In this document: positions 33,770-41,782 of the stretch, in pieces
How positions within the stretch are numbered: position 1 is the first letter of the stretch
Layout of the letters: every line of letters begins with the position of its first letter
Program-made: the position numbers and the translations under genes
The notes under the pieces: model-generated
Told to the model about the DNA's origin: nothing
The model's input: the letters and a program-made list of their open reading frames with translations, nothing else
The model's database searches: none
NCBI RefSeq assembly: GCF_024979315.1
Contig: NZ_JANLCK010000002.1
Span: 310,001 to 374,000, forward strand
Direction of reading: 5' to 3'
Source of the DNA: Herbiconiux oxytropis
Lineage (GTDB): Bacteria > Actinomycetota > Actinomycetes > Actinomycetales > Microbacteriaceae
Length of the DNA stretch: 64,000 nt

Positions 33770-34695
33770 GCGCAGCGCGCCGCTTCACCGGTGATCCGTC
33801 GCTCTACGACCGGGTGGCCATGGAGACCTCCTCGATCGTCATCCGCCGCTACTCGACCTCGTTCGGGCTCGCCTCCCGGCTGCTCGCCCACCCCGTGCGC
33901 CAGGACGTGGAGAACATCTACGGCCTCGTGCGCCTGGCCGACGAGGTCGTCGACGGGGTCGCCGCCTCGGCCGACCTCGAGCCCGAGCGGATCGCCGCCT
34001 GCCTCGACGCTCTGGAGCAGGAGACGGCGGCCGCGCTCGACTGCGGCTACAGCACCAACCTCGTGGTGCACGCCTTCTGCCTCACGGCCCGCCGAGTGGG
34101 GATCGGCACCGACCTCGTCGAGCCGTTCTTCCGCTCGATGCGCGCCGACCTCTCGGCCACCACGCACACGCAGGAGTCGTTCGACGACTACGTCTACGGA
34201 TCGGCCGAGGTGGTGGGGCTGATGTGCCTGCAGGCGTTCCTGGCCGATCCCGCAGCCCGCAAGCGGAGCACGGCTCAGCGCGCCGCCCTCGTCGACGGCG
34301 CGCGGCACCTCGGTGCGGCCTTCCAGAAGATCAACTTCCTCCGCGATCTCGCGGCCGACTTCGGCACGCTCGGCCGGAGCTACTTCCCCGGCATCGACGT
34401 GAACACCTTCACCGAGGCCGAGAAGGCCAGGATCGTGGCCGACATCGACGAGGACCTCCGCATCGCGCGCACGTGCCTGCCGGGCCTCCCGCCCTCGAGC
34501 CGCCGTGCCGTCGCGCTCGCGCAGGGACTGTTCGAGGAGCTGACCGACCGGCTGCGCGCCACGCCCGCCGCCGTACTCGCCGAGACCCGCATCCGGGTTC
34601 CGAACCCCGTCAAGGCGAGAATAGCTGCAGGGGCGGCCCTCGGCCGGCTCCCCCGGCGGCGACCGGATGCGCATGAAGGAGACACGACCGAGTGA
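33766..34695 (+). CDS. crtB: Phytoene synthase
   Basis: 309 residues. CrtB joins two GGPP molecules to phytoene. The first Asp motif is RLADEVVD (DEXXD) and the second NFLRDLAADFGTLGRSYFPG, both complete, and YVYGSAEVVGLMC is the conserved central helix. The start overlaps the crtE stop and its stop overlaps the crtI GTG (GTGA), so crtE-crtB-crtI are translationally coupled. Confidence 0.95.
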   Translation: MSAARRFTGDPSLYDRVAMETSSIVIRRYSTSFGLASRLLAHPVRQDVENIYGLVRLADEVVDGVAASADLEPERIAACLDALEQETAAALDCGYSTNLVVHAFCLTARRVGIGTDLVEPFFRSMRADLSATTHTQESFDDYVYGSAEVVGLMCLQAFLADPAARKRSTAQRAALVDGARHLGAAFQKINFLRDLAADFGTLGRSYFPGIDVNTFTEAEKARIVADIDEDLRIARTCLPGLPPSSRRAVALAQGLFEELTDRLRATPAAVLAETRIRVPNPVKARIAAGAALGRLPRRRPDAHEGDTTE

Positions 34696-36515
34696 CCGCA
34701 GAGCACACGAACGACCACGACGACCTCGCCGGAGCCGAGCTCGGAGGCGAACACGGAGCCCCGGGCAGGGCGGTCGTGATCGGTGGCGGCATCAGCGGGC
34801 TCGCGACCGCCGCGCTGCTGGCGCGCGAGGGCCACACGGTGACGCTCCTGGAGAAGAACGAGGCGGTCGGCGGTCGCGCGGGCACCTGGGAGAAGGACGG
34901 CTTCCGCTTCGACACGGGCCCCTCCTGGTATCTCATGCCCGAGGTGTTCGACCACTTCTTCAAGCTCTTCGGCACGAGTGCCGCCGAGGAGCTCGACCTC
35001 GTGAAGCTCGACCCCGGCTACCGCGTGTACTCCGAGGGCGAGTTCGCGCCCATCGACCTCGCCTCGAACCGCGACGACAACCTCGACCTCTTCGAGTCGA
35101 TCGAGCCAGGGTCGGGAGTGCGCATGGCGGGCTACCTCGACTCGGCCGCCGAAACCTACGAGCTCGCCAAGGAGTACTTCCTGTACTCCACGTTCGAGAA
35201 GATCACCCCTCTCGCCACCGGCCCCGTGCTCAAGCGGCTGCCGCGGCTCGCCCGTCTCCTCACCGAACCGCTCGCACGCTTCGCGGGGCGTACGGTCCGC
35301 GATCCGCGGCTCGTCCAGGTGCTCGGCTACCCCGCCGTCTTCCTCGGCACCTCACCGTATTCCGCTCCGAGCATGTATCACCTCATGAGCCACCTCGACC
35401 TCACCGAGGGCGTGCTCTACCCCCGCGGCGGCTTCGCCTCGGTGATCGCGGCCATCGAGCGGATCGCGCGCGCCGAAGGCGTCGAGATCATCACGGGCGC
35501 CACCGTCACGCGCATCGTCACTGCGGTGGAGGGCGCCTCGGTGATGGTCCCCGCACCGGTCGACGTCTACGACTACGAGACCACGGAGTTCGACACCAAC
35601 GTGATCGACCGCGACGAGCTCGCTCGGGTGCTCGCGGGCGAGATGTCGACCGCCACCGAGCCCGAGCCGGTCGCCGAGATCCCCGCGGGCCAGAAGCCGC
35701 GCGCCGGTGGCGTGCACTACACCGACGGCGACGGGCGGGCGCACTCCGTCGACGGCTCCGTCGTGGTGTCGACCGCCGACCTCTGGCACACCGAGACGAC
35801 CATGCTCCTGCCCGAACTGCAGACCTACCCCGAGAGCTACTGGGCGAAGCGCACCCCGGGCCCGAGCGCCCTGCTCATCATGCTCGGCGTCGAAGGCGAC
35901 CTGCCCGAGCTCGAGCACCACACGCTCTTCTTCACCAAGGACTGGCGGGAGAACTTCGAGAAGATCTTCGGGCGCGGATCGGGCCCTGCGGCCACTCGGG
36001 GCACCTCGGTGCCTGCACCCGCGTCGCTCTACGTCTGCAAGCCGAGCGCGACCGACCACGACGTCGCGCCGGAGGGCCACGAGAACCTCTTCGTGCTCGT
36101 GCCGCTGCCCGCCGACCCCTCGATCGGCGCCGGCGGATTCGACGGCGGGGGAGACGCGCGCCTCGAGGAGCTCGCCGACACCGTGATCGAGCAGATCGCC
36201 TCGTGGGCCGGCATCGCGGATCTCGCCTCGCGCGTGGTGGTGCGGCGCACCGTGGGGCCCGCCGACTTCGTGGCCGACCTCAATTCGTGGGAGGGCACGG
36301 CCCTCGGGCCCGCGCACACCCTGCGGCAGAGCGCGATGTTCCGCTCGCGCAACCGCAGCACGAAGGTCGACGGCCTCTACTACGCCGGCGGCTCCACCAC
36401 GCCGGGCATCGGCCTGCCGATGTGCCTCATCAGCGCAGAGCTCGTGATCAAGCGCCTGCGCGGCGATACGAGCACCACCGCGCTGCCGGAGCCCCTCGCG
36501 CCGGCCGGCGGCTGA
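34692..36515 (+). CDS. crtI: Phytoene desaturase (lycopene-forming), with internal insertion
   Basis: 607 residues, longer than the usual 500-550. The FAD-binding Rossmann motif VVIGGGISGLATAALLAREGHTV lies near residues 26-48 after an Asp/His-rich N-terminal tail; the C-terminal substrate/FAD motif is YYAGGSTTPGIGLPMCLISAELV. Four desaturations convert phytoene to lycopene. About residues 283-336, between TAVEGA and AGGVHYTDGDG, an acidic stretch rich in Asp, Glu and Thr interrupts the usual alignment. The GTG start overlaps the crtB stop. Confidence 0.93.
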   Translation: MTAEHTNDHDDLAGAELGGEHGAPGRAVVIGGGISGLATAALLAREGHTVTLLEKNEAVGGRAGTWEKDGFRFDTGPSWYLMPEVFDHFFKLFGTSAAEELDLVKLDPGYRVYSEGEFAPIDLASNRDDNLDLFESIEPGSGVRMAGYLDSAAETYELAKEYFLYSTFEKITPLATGPVLKRLPRLARLLTEPLARFAGRTVRDPRLVQVLGYPAVFLGTSPYSAPSMYHLMSHLDLTEGVLYPRGGFASVIAAIERIARAEGVEIITGATVTRIVTAVEGASVMVPAPVDVYDYETTEFDTNVIDRDELARVLAGEMSTATEPEPVAEIPAGQKPRAGGVHYTDGDGRAHSVDGSVVVSTADLWHTETTMLLPELQTYPESYWAKRTPGPSALLIMLGVEGDLPELEHHTLFFTKDWRENFEKIFGRGSGPAATRGTSVPAPASLYVCKPSATDHDVAPEGHENLFVLVPLPADPSIGAGGFDGGGDARLEELADTVIEQIASWAGIADLASRVVVRRTVGPADFVADLNSWEGTALGPAHTLRQSAMFRSRNRSTKVDGLYYAGGSTTPGIGLPMCLISAELVIKRLRGDTSTTALPEPLAPAGG

Positions 36516-36519
36516 TCGC

Positions 36520-36843
36520 ATGGGCATCCTCTACCTGGTGGCCCTCGCGATCTCGATCACGGGCATGGTGGTGCTCGACCGCAGGTTCGGGCTCTTCTTC
36601 TGGCACCGGCCGGTGCGGGCCGCGATCGTGCTCGCCGTAGGGGTGCTGTTCTTCCTGGTCTGGGACCTGTTCGGCATCGGGCTCGGGATCTTCTTCAGGG
36701 GCGAGACGTCGTTCATGACCGGGCTGCAGGTCGCGCCGGAGCTGCCGGTGGAGGAGATCCTCTTCCTGACCCTGCTGTGCTACCTCACCATGAACGTGTT
36801 CCGCGGGGCGTCGCTCCTCATCGCACGGCGGGAGGCGGTGTGA
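36520..36843 (+). CDS. crtYe: C50 carotenoid cyclase subunit CrtYe
   Basis: 107 residues, three membrane helices, lycopene-cyclase domain of the CarR/CrtY heterodimer type. The conserved PELPVEEILFL motif carries the acidic residues of the active site. With CrtYf it cyclises the ends of the C50 flavuxanthin-type intermediate. The ring type (beta, gamma or epsilon) cannot be read from the sequence by eye. The ATG follows crtI by four bases and its stop overlaps the crtYf GTG. Confidence 0.88.
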   Translation: MGILYLVALAISITGMVVLDRRFGLFFWHRPVRAAIVLAVGVLFFLVWDLFGIGLGIFFRGETSFMTGLQVAPELPVEEILFLTLLCYLTMNVFRGASLLIARREAV

Positions 36844-37226
36844 GCTACTGGGGGCTGAACGCGGTGTTCCTCGCCGTGGTGGTCGTGGTCGTGGTGGCGG
36901 CGGTCGTGAGCCTCGTCGTGAGGGCGGGCGACGCATCCGCTCGTCGACGCCTGCTCGCGGCCGTGGGGGTCACGATGGCGGTGCTGCTCGTGATGACCGC
37001 GGTGTTCGACAACGTCATGATCGGGGTGGGGCTCGTGGGGTACGAGCCGTCGCTCATCTCGGGGGCGTTCGTGGGGATCGCGCCGCTCGAGGACTTCGCG
37101 TACGCGATCGCGGCGGTGCTGCTGCTGCCCTCGCTCTGGGTGCTGCTCGGGGGGCGGGACGGGGCCGGGTCGGCGTCGCCTGCGTCCCCTGCGTCGGCAG
37201 GTTCGCCGAAGGAGTCGGGCCGGTGA
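36840..37226 (+). CDS. crtYf: C50 carotenoid cyclase subunit CrtYf
   Basis: 128 residues, three to four membrane helices, second half of the heterodimeric cyclase. The motif GIAPLEDFAYAIAAVLLLP corresponds to the P-E/D-E/D site of the partner. The GTG at 36840 before SYWGLNAVFLA overlaps the crtYe stop; the frame is open 21 codons earlier but only inside crtYe. A Ser/Pro/Gly tail ends the protein. The stop overlaps the crtEb GTG. Confidence 0.88.
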   Translation: MSYWGLNAVFLAVVVVVVVAAVVSLVVRAGDASARRRLLAAVGVTMAVLLVMTAVFDNVMIGVGLVGYEPSLISGAFVGIAPLEDFAYAIAAVLLLPSLWVLLGGRDGAGSASPASPASAGSPKESGR

Positions 37227-38080
37227 TCCGCACGCTGCTGCTGTCGTCGCGTCCGCTCTCGTGGGTGAACACGGCGTTCCCGTTCGCGGCGGGCTATCTC
37301 ATGACCACGCGCGAGGTCGACCTCGTGTTCGTGCTCGGCACCCTCTACTTCCTCGTGCCCTACAACCTCGCGATGTACGGCATCAACGACGTCTTCGACT
37401 ACGAGTCCGACCTCCGCAACCCGCGCAAGGGCGGGGTCGAGGGCGCCGTGCTCGACCGCTCGTTCCACCGCATCACGCTGTGGGCGGTCGTGATCACGAA
37501 CGTGCCGTTCCTCGTGTTCCTGGTGGCGGTCGGATCGCCGCTGTCGTGGCTCGTGCTCGCCGTCTCGGTGTTCGCGGTCATCGCCTACAGCGCGCCGGGG
37601 CTGCGCTTCAAGGAGCGCCCCTTCGTCGACTCGCTCACCTCGAGCACGCACTTCGTGAGCCCCGCCGTCTACGGACTCGTGCTCGCGGGGGCCGTCTTCA
37701 CGCCGGGACTCTGGGCGGTGCTCGGGGCCTTCTTCCTCTGGGGGATCGCGAGCCACGCGTTCGGAGCGGTGCAGGACATCGTGGCCGACCGCGAAGGCGG
37801 GATCGGGTCGATCGCGACCGTCATCGGGGGGCGCGCGACCGTGCGGTTCGCGCTCGTGGCGTACCTCCTGGCGGGCGTGCTGCTGCTGTTCGCTCCGTGG
37901 CCTGGGTCTCTCGCGGCGGTGCTGGCCCTGCCGTACGCCGTGAGCATCCTGCCGTACGTGTCGGTGCGCGACGAGGATGCCGAGCGGGCGAACGCGGGGT
38001 GGAAGCGGTTCCTGTGGCTGAACTTCGTGGCCGGGTTCGGCGTGACGATGCTGCTGATCTGGACGTGGTCGCTGGGGTAG
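37223..38080 (+). CDS. crtEb: Lycopene elongase (UbiA prenyltransferase)
   Basis: 285 residues, about eight membrane helices, UbiA superfamily. The first Asp-rich motif is NDVFDYESD and the second is VQDIVADREGG, both needed to bind DMAPP with magnesium. CrtEb adds a C5 unit at each end of lycopene to give C50 products such as flavuxanthin. Its place after crtYe-crtYf completes the route to a cyclic C50 carotenoid such as decaprenoxanthin, sarcinaxanthin or C.p.450. Confidence 0.92.
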   Translation: MIRTLLLSSRPLSWVNTAFPFAAGYLMTTREVDLVFVLGTLYFLVPYNLAMYGINDVFDYESDLRNPRKGGVEGAVLDRSFHRITLWAVVITNVPFLVFLVAVGSPLSWLVLAVSVFAVIAYSAPGLRFKERPFVDSLTSSTHFVSPAVYGLVLAGAVFTPGLWAVLGAFFLWGIASHAFGAVQDIVADREGGIGSIATVIGGRATVRFALVAYLLAGVLLLFAPWPGSLAAVLALPYAVSILPYVSVRDEDAERANAGWKRFLWLNFVAGFGVTMLLIWTWSLG

Positions 38081-38139
38081 TGCTGGCGCGCTGCTCCGGA
38101 TGCTCGCGGCGCCGATCATGGAGCCGGCGAACGGTTCGT

Positions 38140-38153
38140 GCGACGATCGTCGC
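38140..38153. promoter_or_regulatory. 14-base palindrome upstream of SGNH hydrolase gene
   Basis: GCGACGATCGTCGC is a perfect palindrome that ends 15 bases before the -10 hexamer, over the -35 region. It may be an operator for the SGNH gene; the regulator is unknown. Confidence 0.35.
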
Positions 38154-38168
38154 GAGAGTGCGGCTGCC

Positions 38169-38174
38169 TAGAAT
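38169..38174 (+). promoter_or_regulatory. -10 element TAGAAT, leaderless start
   Basis: TAGAAT, six bases (CGGGGG), then ATG at 38181. The sequence is the closest to the TATAAT consensus among the sites of this type in the window. Confidence 0.65.
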
Positions 38175-38180
38175 CGGGGG

Positions 38181-39527
38181 ATGAAGCGACCCCGCGTTCT
38201 GGTCGCCGCCGCGGCGGCGTGCGCCGTGGTCGCGCTCGCGGCGGCGGGGGTGTCGGTGTGGGCGCTCTCGGCGGGGAGCGGTGCGCCGCTCGGCCGGGCC
38301 GGTGTCGTCGCCGACTCCGGCGCATCCGGTGACGGGAACGCCCTCACCCGTGAGGCCTGGGCGACCGGGAGCACCGGGATCTACAGCTTCGGGCACACGA
38401 TCGACAGCGCGGTGCCGAGCCCGGATGCGCCGCTGGACGCCTCGATGCGGCTGCCGTTCTCGTTGAGCGTGCCGGCGCAGGCGTTCCGGGTGCACGTGCG
38501 CAACTGGTCGTTCGACGACGAGCGGGAGTACGACTCGCCTGTGACGCTGACCGGGATGCACGTGGGGGCGCACGCGCTCGATCCGAGCACCGCGACCGGC
38601 CAGACGGGTGCCTTCGAGGGGACCCCGGTGGGGATCGTCGGAACGGTGAACCTCGCGCGCGGCGGGTTCGTGAGCGAATGGATCGAGCCGTCGCGCATGG
38701 CCCTGGATGCTTCGGTGGACTCACTGCTGGCGATCGGCTTCACCGCCCCGGCCGGGGCACGGCTCGCCACCTCGCAGGGGTTGTCGTGGACCGATGTGGG
38801 GGAGGGGGCGGCGGCGCTCGCCGGAGGGCCGGGCGTGCGCGGGGCCCCGCAGTACCTCAGCTACTTCGATGTGTGGATCGAGTACGGGTTCGGGGGATCC
38901 GACGCCGATCCGCCGCCTGTGCTCGTGAGCGTCGGCCATTCGCTCAACGCGCCGGGGTCGTTCGCGACGGAGGCGTTCCCCACGCGCGGCGAGTCGACCG
39001 CGTGGCCGCAGCAGTGGGCGCTGTCGCACGGGGGAGTGGCGGTGTCGCTCGCGGCACCGGGGGCGGAGGCCTCCGCGTTCGCGCCGTCGGCGGCGAAGTG
39101 GGAGGCGTTCTCCGACGTCTCGCCCGACATCGTGACCATCTGGACCGCGTCGAACGACATCGCCAGGGGGCATCCACTCGCCGAGATCGAGCGGGACTGG
39201 TCGGAGGTCGTGGCGGGGGTCGTGGCGCGGTGGCCGGATGCTGCCGTCTTCGCGCTGACCGAGCCGCCGCGAGGTCTCACCGGGGCCGAGGAGCAGACGC
39301 GGCTGGCCTGGAACGAGTGGCTCTCGCTCGTGCCTCCCGGGGTGGACGGGGTGCTCGATGCCGACGCGGTGCTGCGGGATCCGGGGGCTCGCTCGCTGCT
39401 GCGTGCCGACGTGGATGCCGATGGGGTGCACTTCTCGGCGCGGGGGCACGCGCTCGTGGCGGAGCTCGTGCCGGTGCCGGTGCCTCCGCCGGTGCCTGTG
39501 CCGGTGCCGACTGCCGCTTCGCGCTGA
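38181..39527 (+). CDS. Secreted SGNH/GDSL-type hydrolase
   Basis: 448 residues. A signal peptide or anchor (about 1-32) precedes an N-terminal beta-rich domain (about 45-235) and a C-terminal SGNH domain. Block I reads VSVGHSLNAPG, with GHS in place of GDS; the serine is near residue 254. Block III reads WTASNDIARG (Asn retained) and block V reads DGVHFSARGH with Asp and His. The catalytic Ser-Asp-His set therefore looks complete despite the altered GDS. Such enzymes deacylate surface polymers or lipids. It ends in a Pro/Val repeat tail. Confidence 0.78.
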   Translation: MKRPRVLVAAAAACAVVALAAAGVSVWALSAGSGAPLGRAGVVADSGASGDGNALTREAWATGSTGIYSFGHTIDSAVPSPDAPLDASMRLPFSLSVPAQAFRVHVRNWSFDDEREYDSPVTLTGMHVGAHALDPSTATGQTGAFEGTPVGIVGTVNLARGGFVSEWIEPSRMALDASVDSLLAIGFTAPAGARLATSQGLSWTDVGEGAAALAGGPGVRGAPQYLSYFDVWIEYGFGGSDADPPPVLVSVGHSLNAPGSFATEAFPTRGESTAWPQQWALSHGGVAVSLAAPGAEASAFAPSAAKWEAFSDVSPDIVTIWTASNDIARGHPLAEIERDWSEVVAGVVARWPDAAVFALTEPPRGLTGAEEQTRLAWNEWLSLVPPGVDGVLDADAVLRDPGARSLLRADVDADGVHFSARGHALVAELVPVPVPPPVPVPVPTAASR

Positions 39528-39648
39528 CGACGGAGTTTCGGCCATCTCGGCGGGAACGACGGATGGTGCGCGCGATCAAGGGACAGTTCGCCGTCGTCCC
39601 GGCCGGATTGCTCCCCGGGGCGGCGGTGGGGCGAGAGGGCAGGGTGAT

Positions 39649-39677
39649 GCGGGGCGCACCAGGTGGGTGCGCCCCGC
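39649..39677. terminator. Strong hairpin between convergent genes
   Basis: A perfect 12-pair stem, GCGGGGCGCACC with GGTGCGCCCCGC, around a five-base loop. It lies 31 bases beyond the stop of the minus-strand chaplin-like gene and 122 bases beyond the SGNH stop, so it could end transcription from both sides. No T tract follows. Confidence 0.7.
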
Positions 39678-39707
39678 AGTCCTTCTCAAGTTCCTGCTCG
39701 GTGTCGG

Positions 39708-41660
39708 TCAGCGGATGCCGGTGGCCTGACGTCGAGCGAGGAGGAGGGTGCTGATCCCGGCGAGGATGAGCAGGAGGAGTCCGCCGATCAGGGGGAGGGG
39801 GTTGCCTCCCGTGAGGGCGAGGGTTCCGCTGTCGGATCCGGTGCTTCCGCCGGCGACGGGGGTGGTGCTGCCGCCGGAGGGGGTGCTGGTGCCGGGGGTG
39901 GTGTCAACCGGGGTCACCGGGGTGACGGGGGTCGAGGGAACCGTCGGGTCCGTCGGGTCGACCGGGTTGGTCGGAGTCGTCGGGTCCGTGGGGTCGGTCG
40001 GGTCCGTGGGGTCGACCGGATCGGTCGGGTCCGTGGGGTCCGTCGGGTCCGTGGGGTCCGTCGGGTCCGTCGGGTCGACCGGGTCGGTCGGGTCGGTCGG
40101 GTCCGTCGGGTCCACCGGGTCGGTCGGGTCGATGGTGCTGTCGGTGGTGGTGCAGTCACCGATCACGCAGACGCCGTTGCCGCCCACGATAACGGGGAGG
40201 TCGACGACGGGGATGATCTGGTTCCCGCCCCCGATGCTCCCTTCGCCGTCGGTGGTCGGGTCGCCGCCGGTGCCACCGGGGGCGGTGACGATGGTCGATC
40301 CGCCGGTCTCGGAGTCGCCGATGCCGGAGACGCCGTTGCCGCCGATGATCACCGGGAGGGTGATGATCGGGGTGACCTGGTTGCCGCCGGCGACGCTGTC
40401 GCTGCCGTCGGTGGTGGCGCCGTCACCGGTGCCGGTGCCGTTGCCGGCGTCGGTGGTGATGTCGGATCCGTCGGTGCTGGAGTCTCCGATGCCGGAGACG
40501 CCGTTGCCGCCGATGATCACCGGGAGGGTGATGATCGGGGTGACCTGGTTGCCGCCGGCGACGCTGTCGCTGCCGTCGGTGGTGGCGCCGTCACCGGTGC
40601 CGGTGCCGCCGCCGTTGCCGGCGTCGGTGGTGATGTCGGATCCGTCGGTGCTGGAGTCTCCGATGACGGAGATGCCGTTGCCGCCGATGGTGACCGGGAG
40701 GGTGACGACGGGGTTGACCTGGTTGCCGCCCGCGACGCCGTCCTCGCCGGTGGTGGTGCCACCCGTGGATCCGGTGCCCGCGGTGCCGGTGCCGGGGGTG
40801 CCGGCGTCGGTGGTGATGTCGGAGCCGTCGGACTCGGAGTCGCCGATCACGCTGATGGCGTTGCCGCCGATCGTGACCGGGGCACTCACGTCGATCGGGA
40901 GCTGGTTGCCCCCGGCGACGCCGTCCTCACCGGACGTGCTGCCGGTGGCGGGAGCACCCGATCCGGTCGTGGTGCCGTTCTCCGAACCGGACGAGCTCGA
41001 GTCGCCGATCACCGAGACACCGTTGCCGCCGATCGTGATGGGGGCGTCGATGTCGATGGGGAGCTGGTTGCCCCCGGCGACGCTGTCCTCACCGGTGGTC
41101 GAGCCGCCGGTGCTGCCGGTGCCCGTTCCGGTGCCTGCGGTGTTGTCGGATCCGGTGGACTCGGAGTCGCCGATCACGCTGATGCCGTTGCCGCCGATCG
41201 TGATCGGGATGTCGACATCGACCACGCCCTGGTTGCCACCGAGCAGCGAGTCGCTGCCGTCGGTGGTCGGAGCCGGTGCCTCGGGCTCTGCCGGTGCCGG
41301 CTCCGGGGCCGGGGCCGACGGGTTGGGCACGATGACCGGACCGGGCTCGTACACGGGCTCAGCCGGGGCAGGCTCCGGTGCGGGCGCCTCCTCGACCGGC
41401 GCCTCCACCACGGGGGCGGCCGGCTCGGGGGCAGGTGCAACGGGTGCGACCGAGCTGCCGTCGGAGGTGCTGTCTCCGATGACGGAGATGCCGTTGCCGC
41501 CGATGTCGATCGGGAGGTCGATCTGGATCAGGGCCTGGTTTCCGGAGGCCGCGCCGTCGGAGCCGTCCGTGCCGGCTGCGTTCGCGACTCCCGCCCCGAC
41601 GGCGCAGAGGCCACCGGTGATGAGGACTGTGAGCAGCCCTCTCGAGACGTACTTGTTCAT
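39708..41660 (-). CDS. Giant chaplin-like repeat surface protein with LAXTG-type anchor
   Basis: 650 residues. A signal peptide (about 1-28, ending GVANAA) is followed by eight repeats with the core PITIGGNGISVIGDS preceded by GNQ and alternating hydrophobic residues. This is the chaplin pattern (GN..V.VPV...GN.V.VIG). Linkers are Ser/Thr/Gly/Asp-rich; a Pro/Glu/Ala segment separates repeats 1 and 2. Repeats lack the chaplin cysteines except the last, which has two (VCVIGDC). A (PTD/PVD)n tract leads to the sorting signal LALTG, a membrane helix and ARRQ tail, as in Streptomyces long chaplins. It is probably an amyloid-like, hydrophobic, cell-wall-attached coat protein. Confidence 0.75.
   Translation of the reverse strand: MNKYVSRGLLTVLITGGLCAVGAGVANAAGTDGSDGAASGNQALIQIDLPIDIGGNGISVIGDSTSDGSSVAPVAPAPEPAAPVVEAPVEEAPAPEPAPAEPVYEPGPVIVPNPSAPAPEPAPAEPEAPAPTTDGSDSLLGGNQGVVDVDIPITIGGNGISVIGDSESTGSDNTAGTGTGTGSTGGSTTGEDSVAGGNQLPIDIDAPITIGGNGVSVIGDSSSSGSENGTTTGSGAPATGSTSGEDGVAGGNQLPIDVSAPVTIGGNAISVIGDSESDGSDITTDAGTPGTGTAGTGSTGGTTTGEDGVAGGNQVNPVVTLPVTIGGNGISVIGDSSTDGSDITTDAGNGGGTGTGDGATTDGSDSVAGGNQVTPIITLPVIIGGNGVSGIGDSSTDGSDITTDAGNGTGTGDGATTDGSDSVAGGNQVTPIITLPVIIGGNGVSGIGDSETGGSTIVTAPGGTGGDPTTDGEGSIGGGNQIIPVVDLPVIVGGNGVCVIGDCTTTDSTIDPTDPVDPTDPTDPTDPVDPTDPTDPTDPTDPTDPTDPVDPTDPTDPTDPTTPTNPVDPTDPTVPSTPVTPVTPVDTTPGTSTPSGGSTTPVAGGSTGSDSGTLALTGGNPLPLIGGLLLLILAGISTLLLARRQATGIR
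39940..40130 (-). repeat. Pro-Thr-Asp repeat tract (wall-spanning stalk)
   Basis: Nine-base units coding PTD or PVD repeat about twenty times inside the chaplin-like gene, just before the LALTG anchor. Such Pro-rich stalks carry surface proteins through the cell wall. The near-identical DNA units make this a site for length change by slippage. Confidence 0.85.
40321..40656 (-). repeat. Two near-identical 168-base coding repeats
   Basis: The segment from 40321 recurs from 40489 with very few differences, a period of 56 codons, coding two adjacent chaplin-like units. The other six units are clearly more diverged, so this pair is a recent duplication. Confidence 0.8.
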
Positions 41661-41782
41661 GAGGATGTTCTCCAAACTGGTGAGTAGGTGTGCGCCGAAG
41701 GCCCGCGGAGATCGCGGGGGCGCGAGGGTCCGTCTCCCTGCCACCACGACCGGAGGGCGGTCGGGGCAGGGTCGGAACCTAC

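Noticed and set aside
39940-40760. Repeated DNA that might be taken for a CRISPR array
   Set aside because: The repeats are in frame, of 9 and 168 bases, without unique spacers, and encode PTD and chaplin-like units. No cas genes are near.
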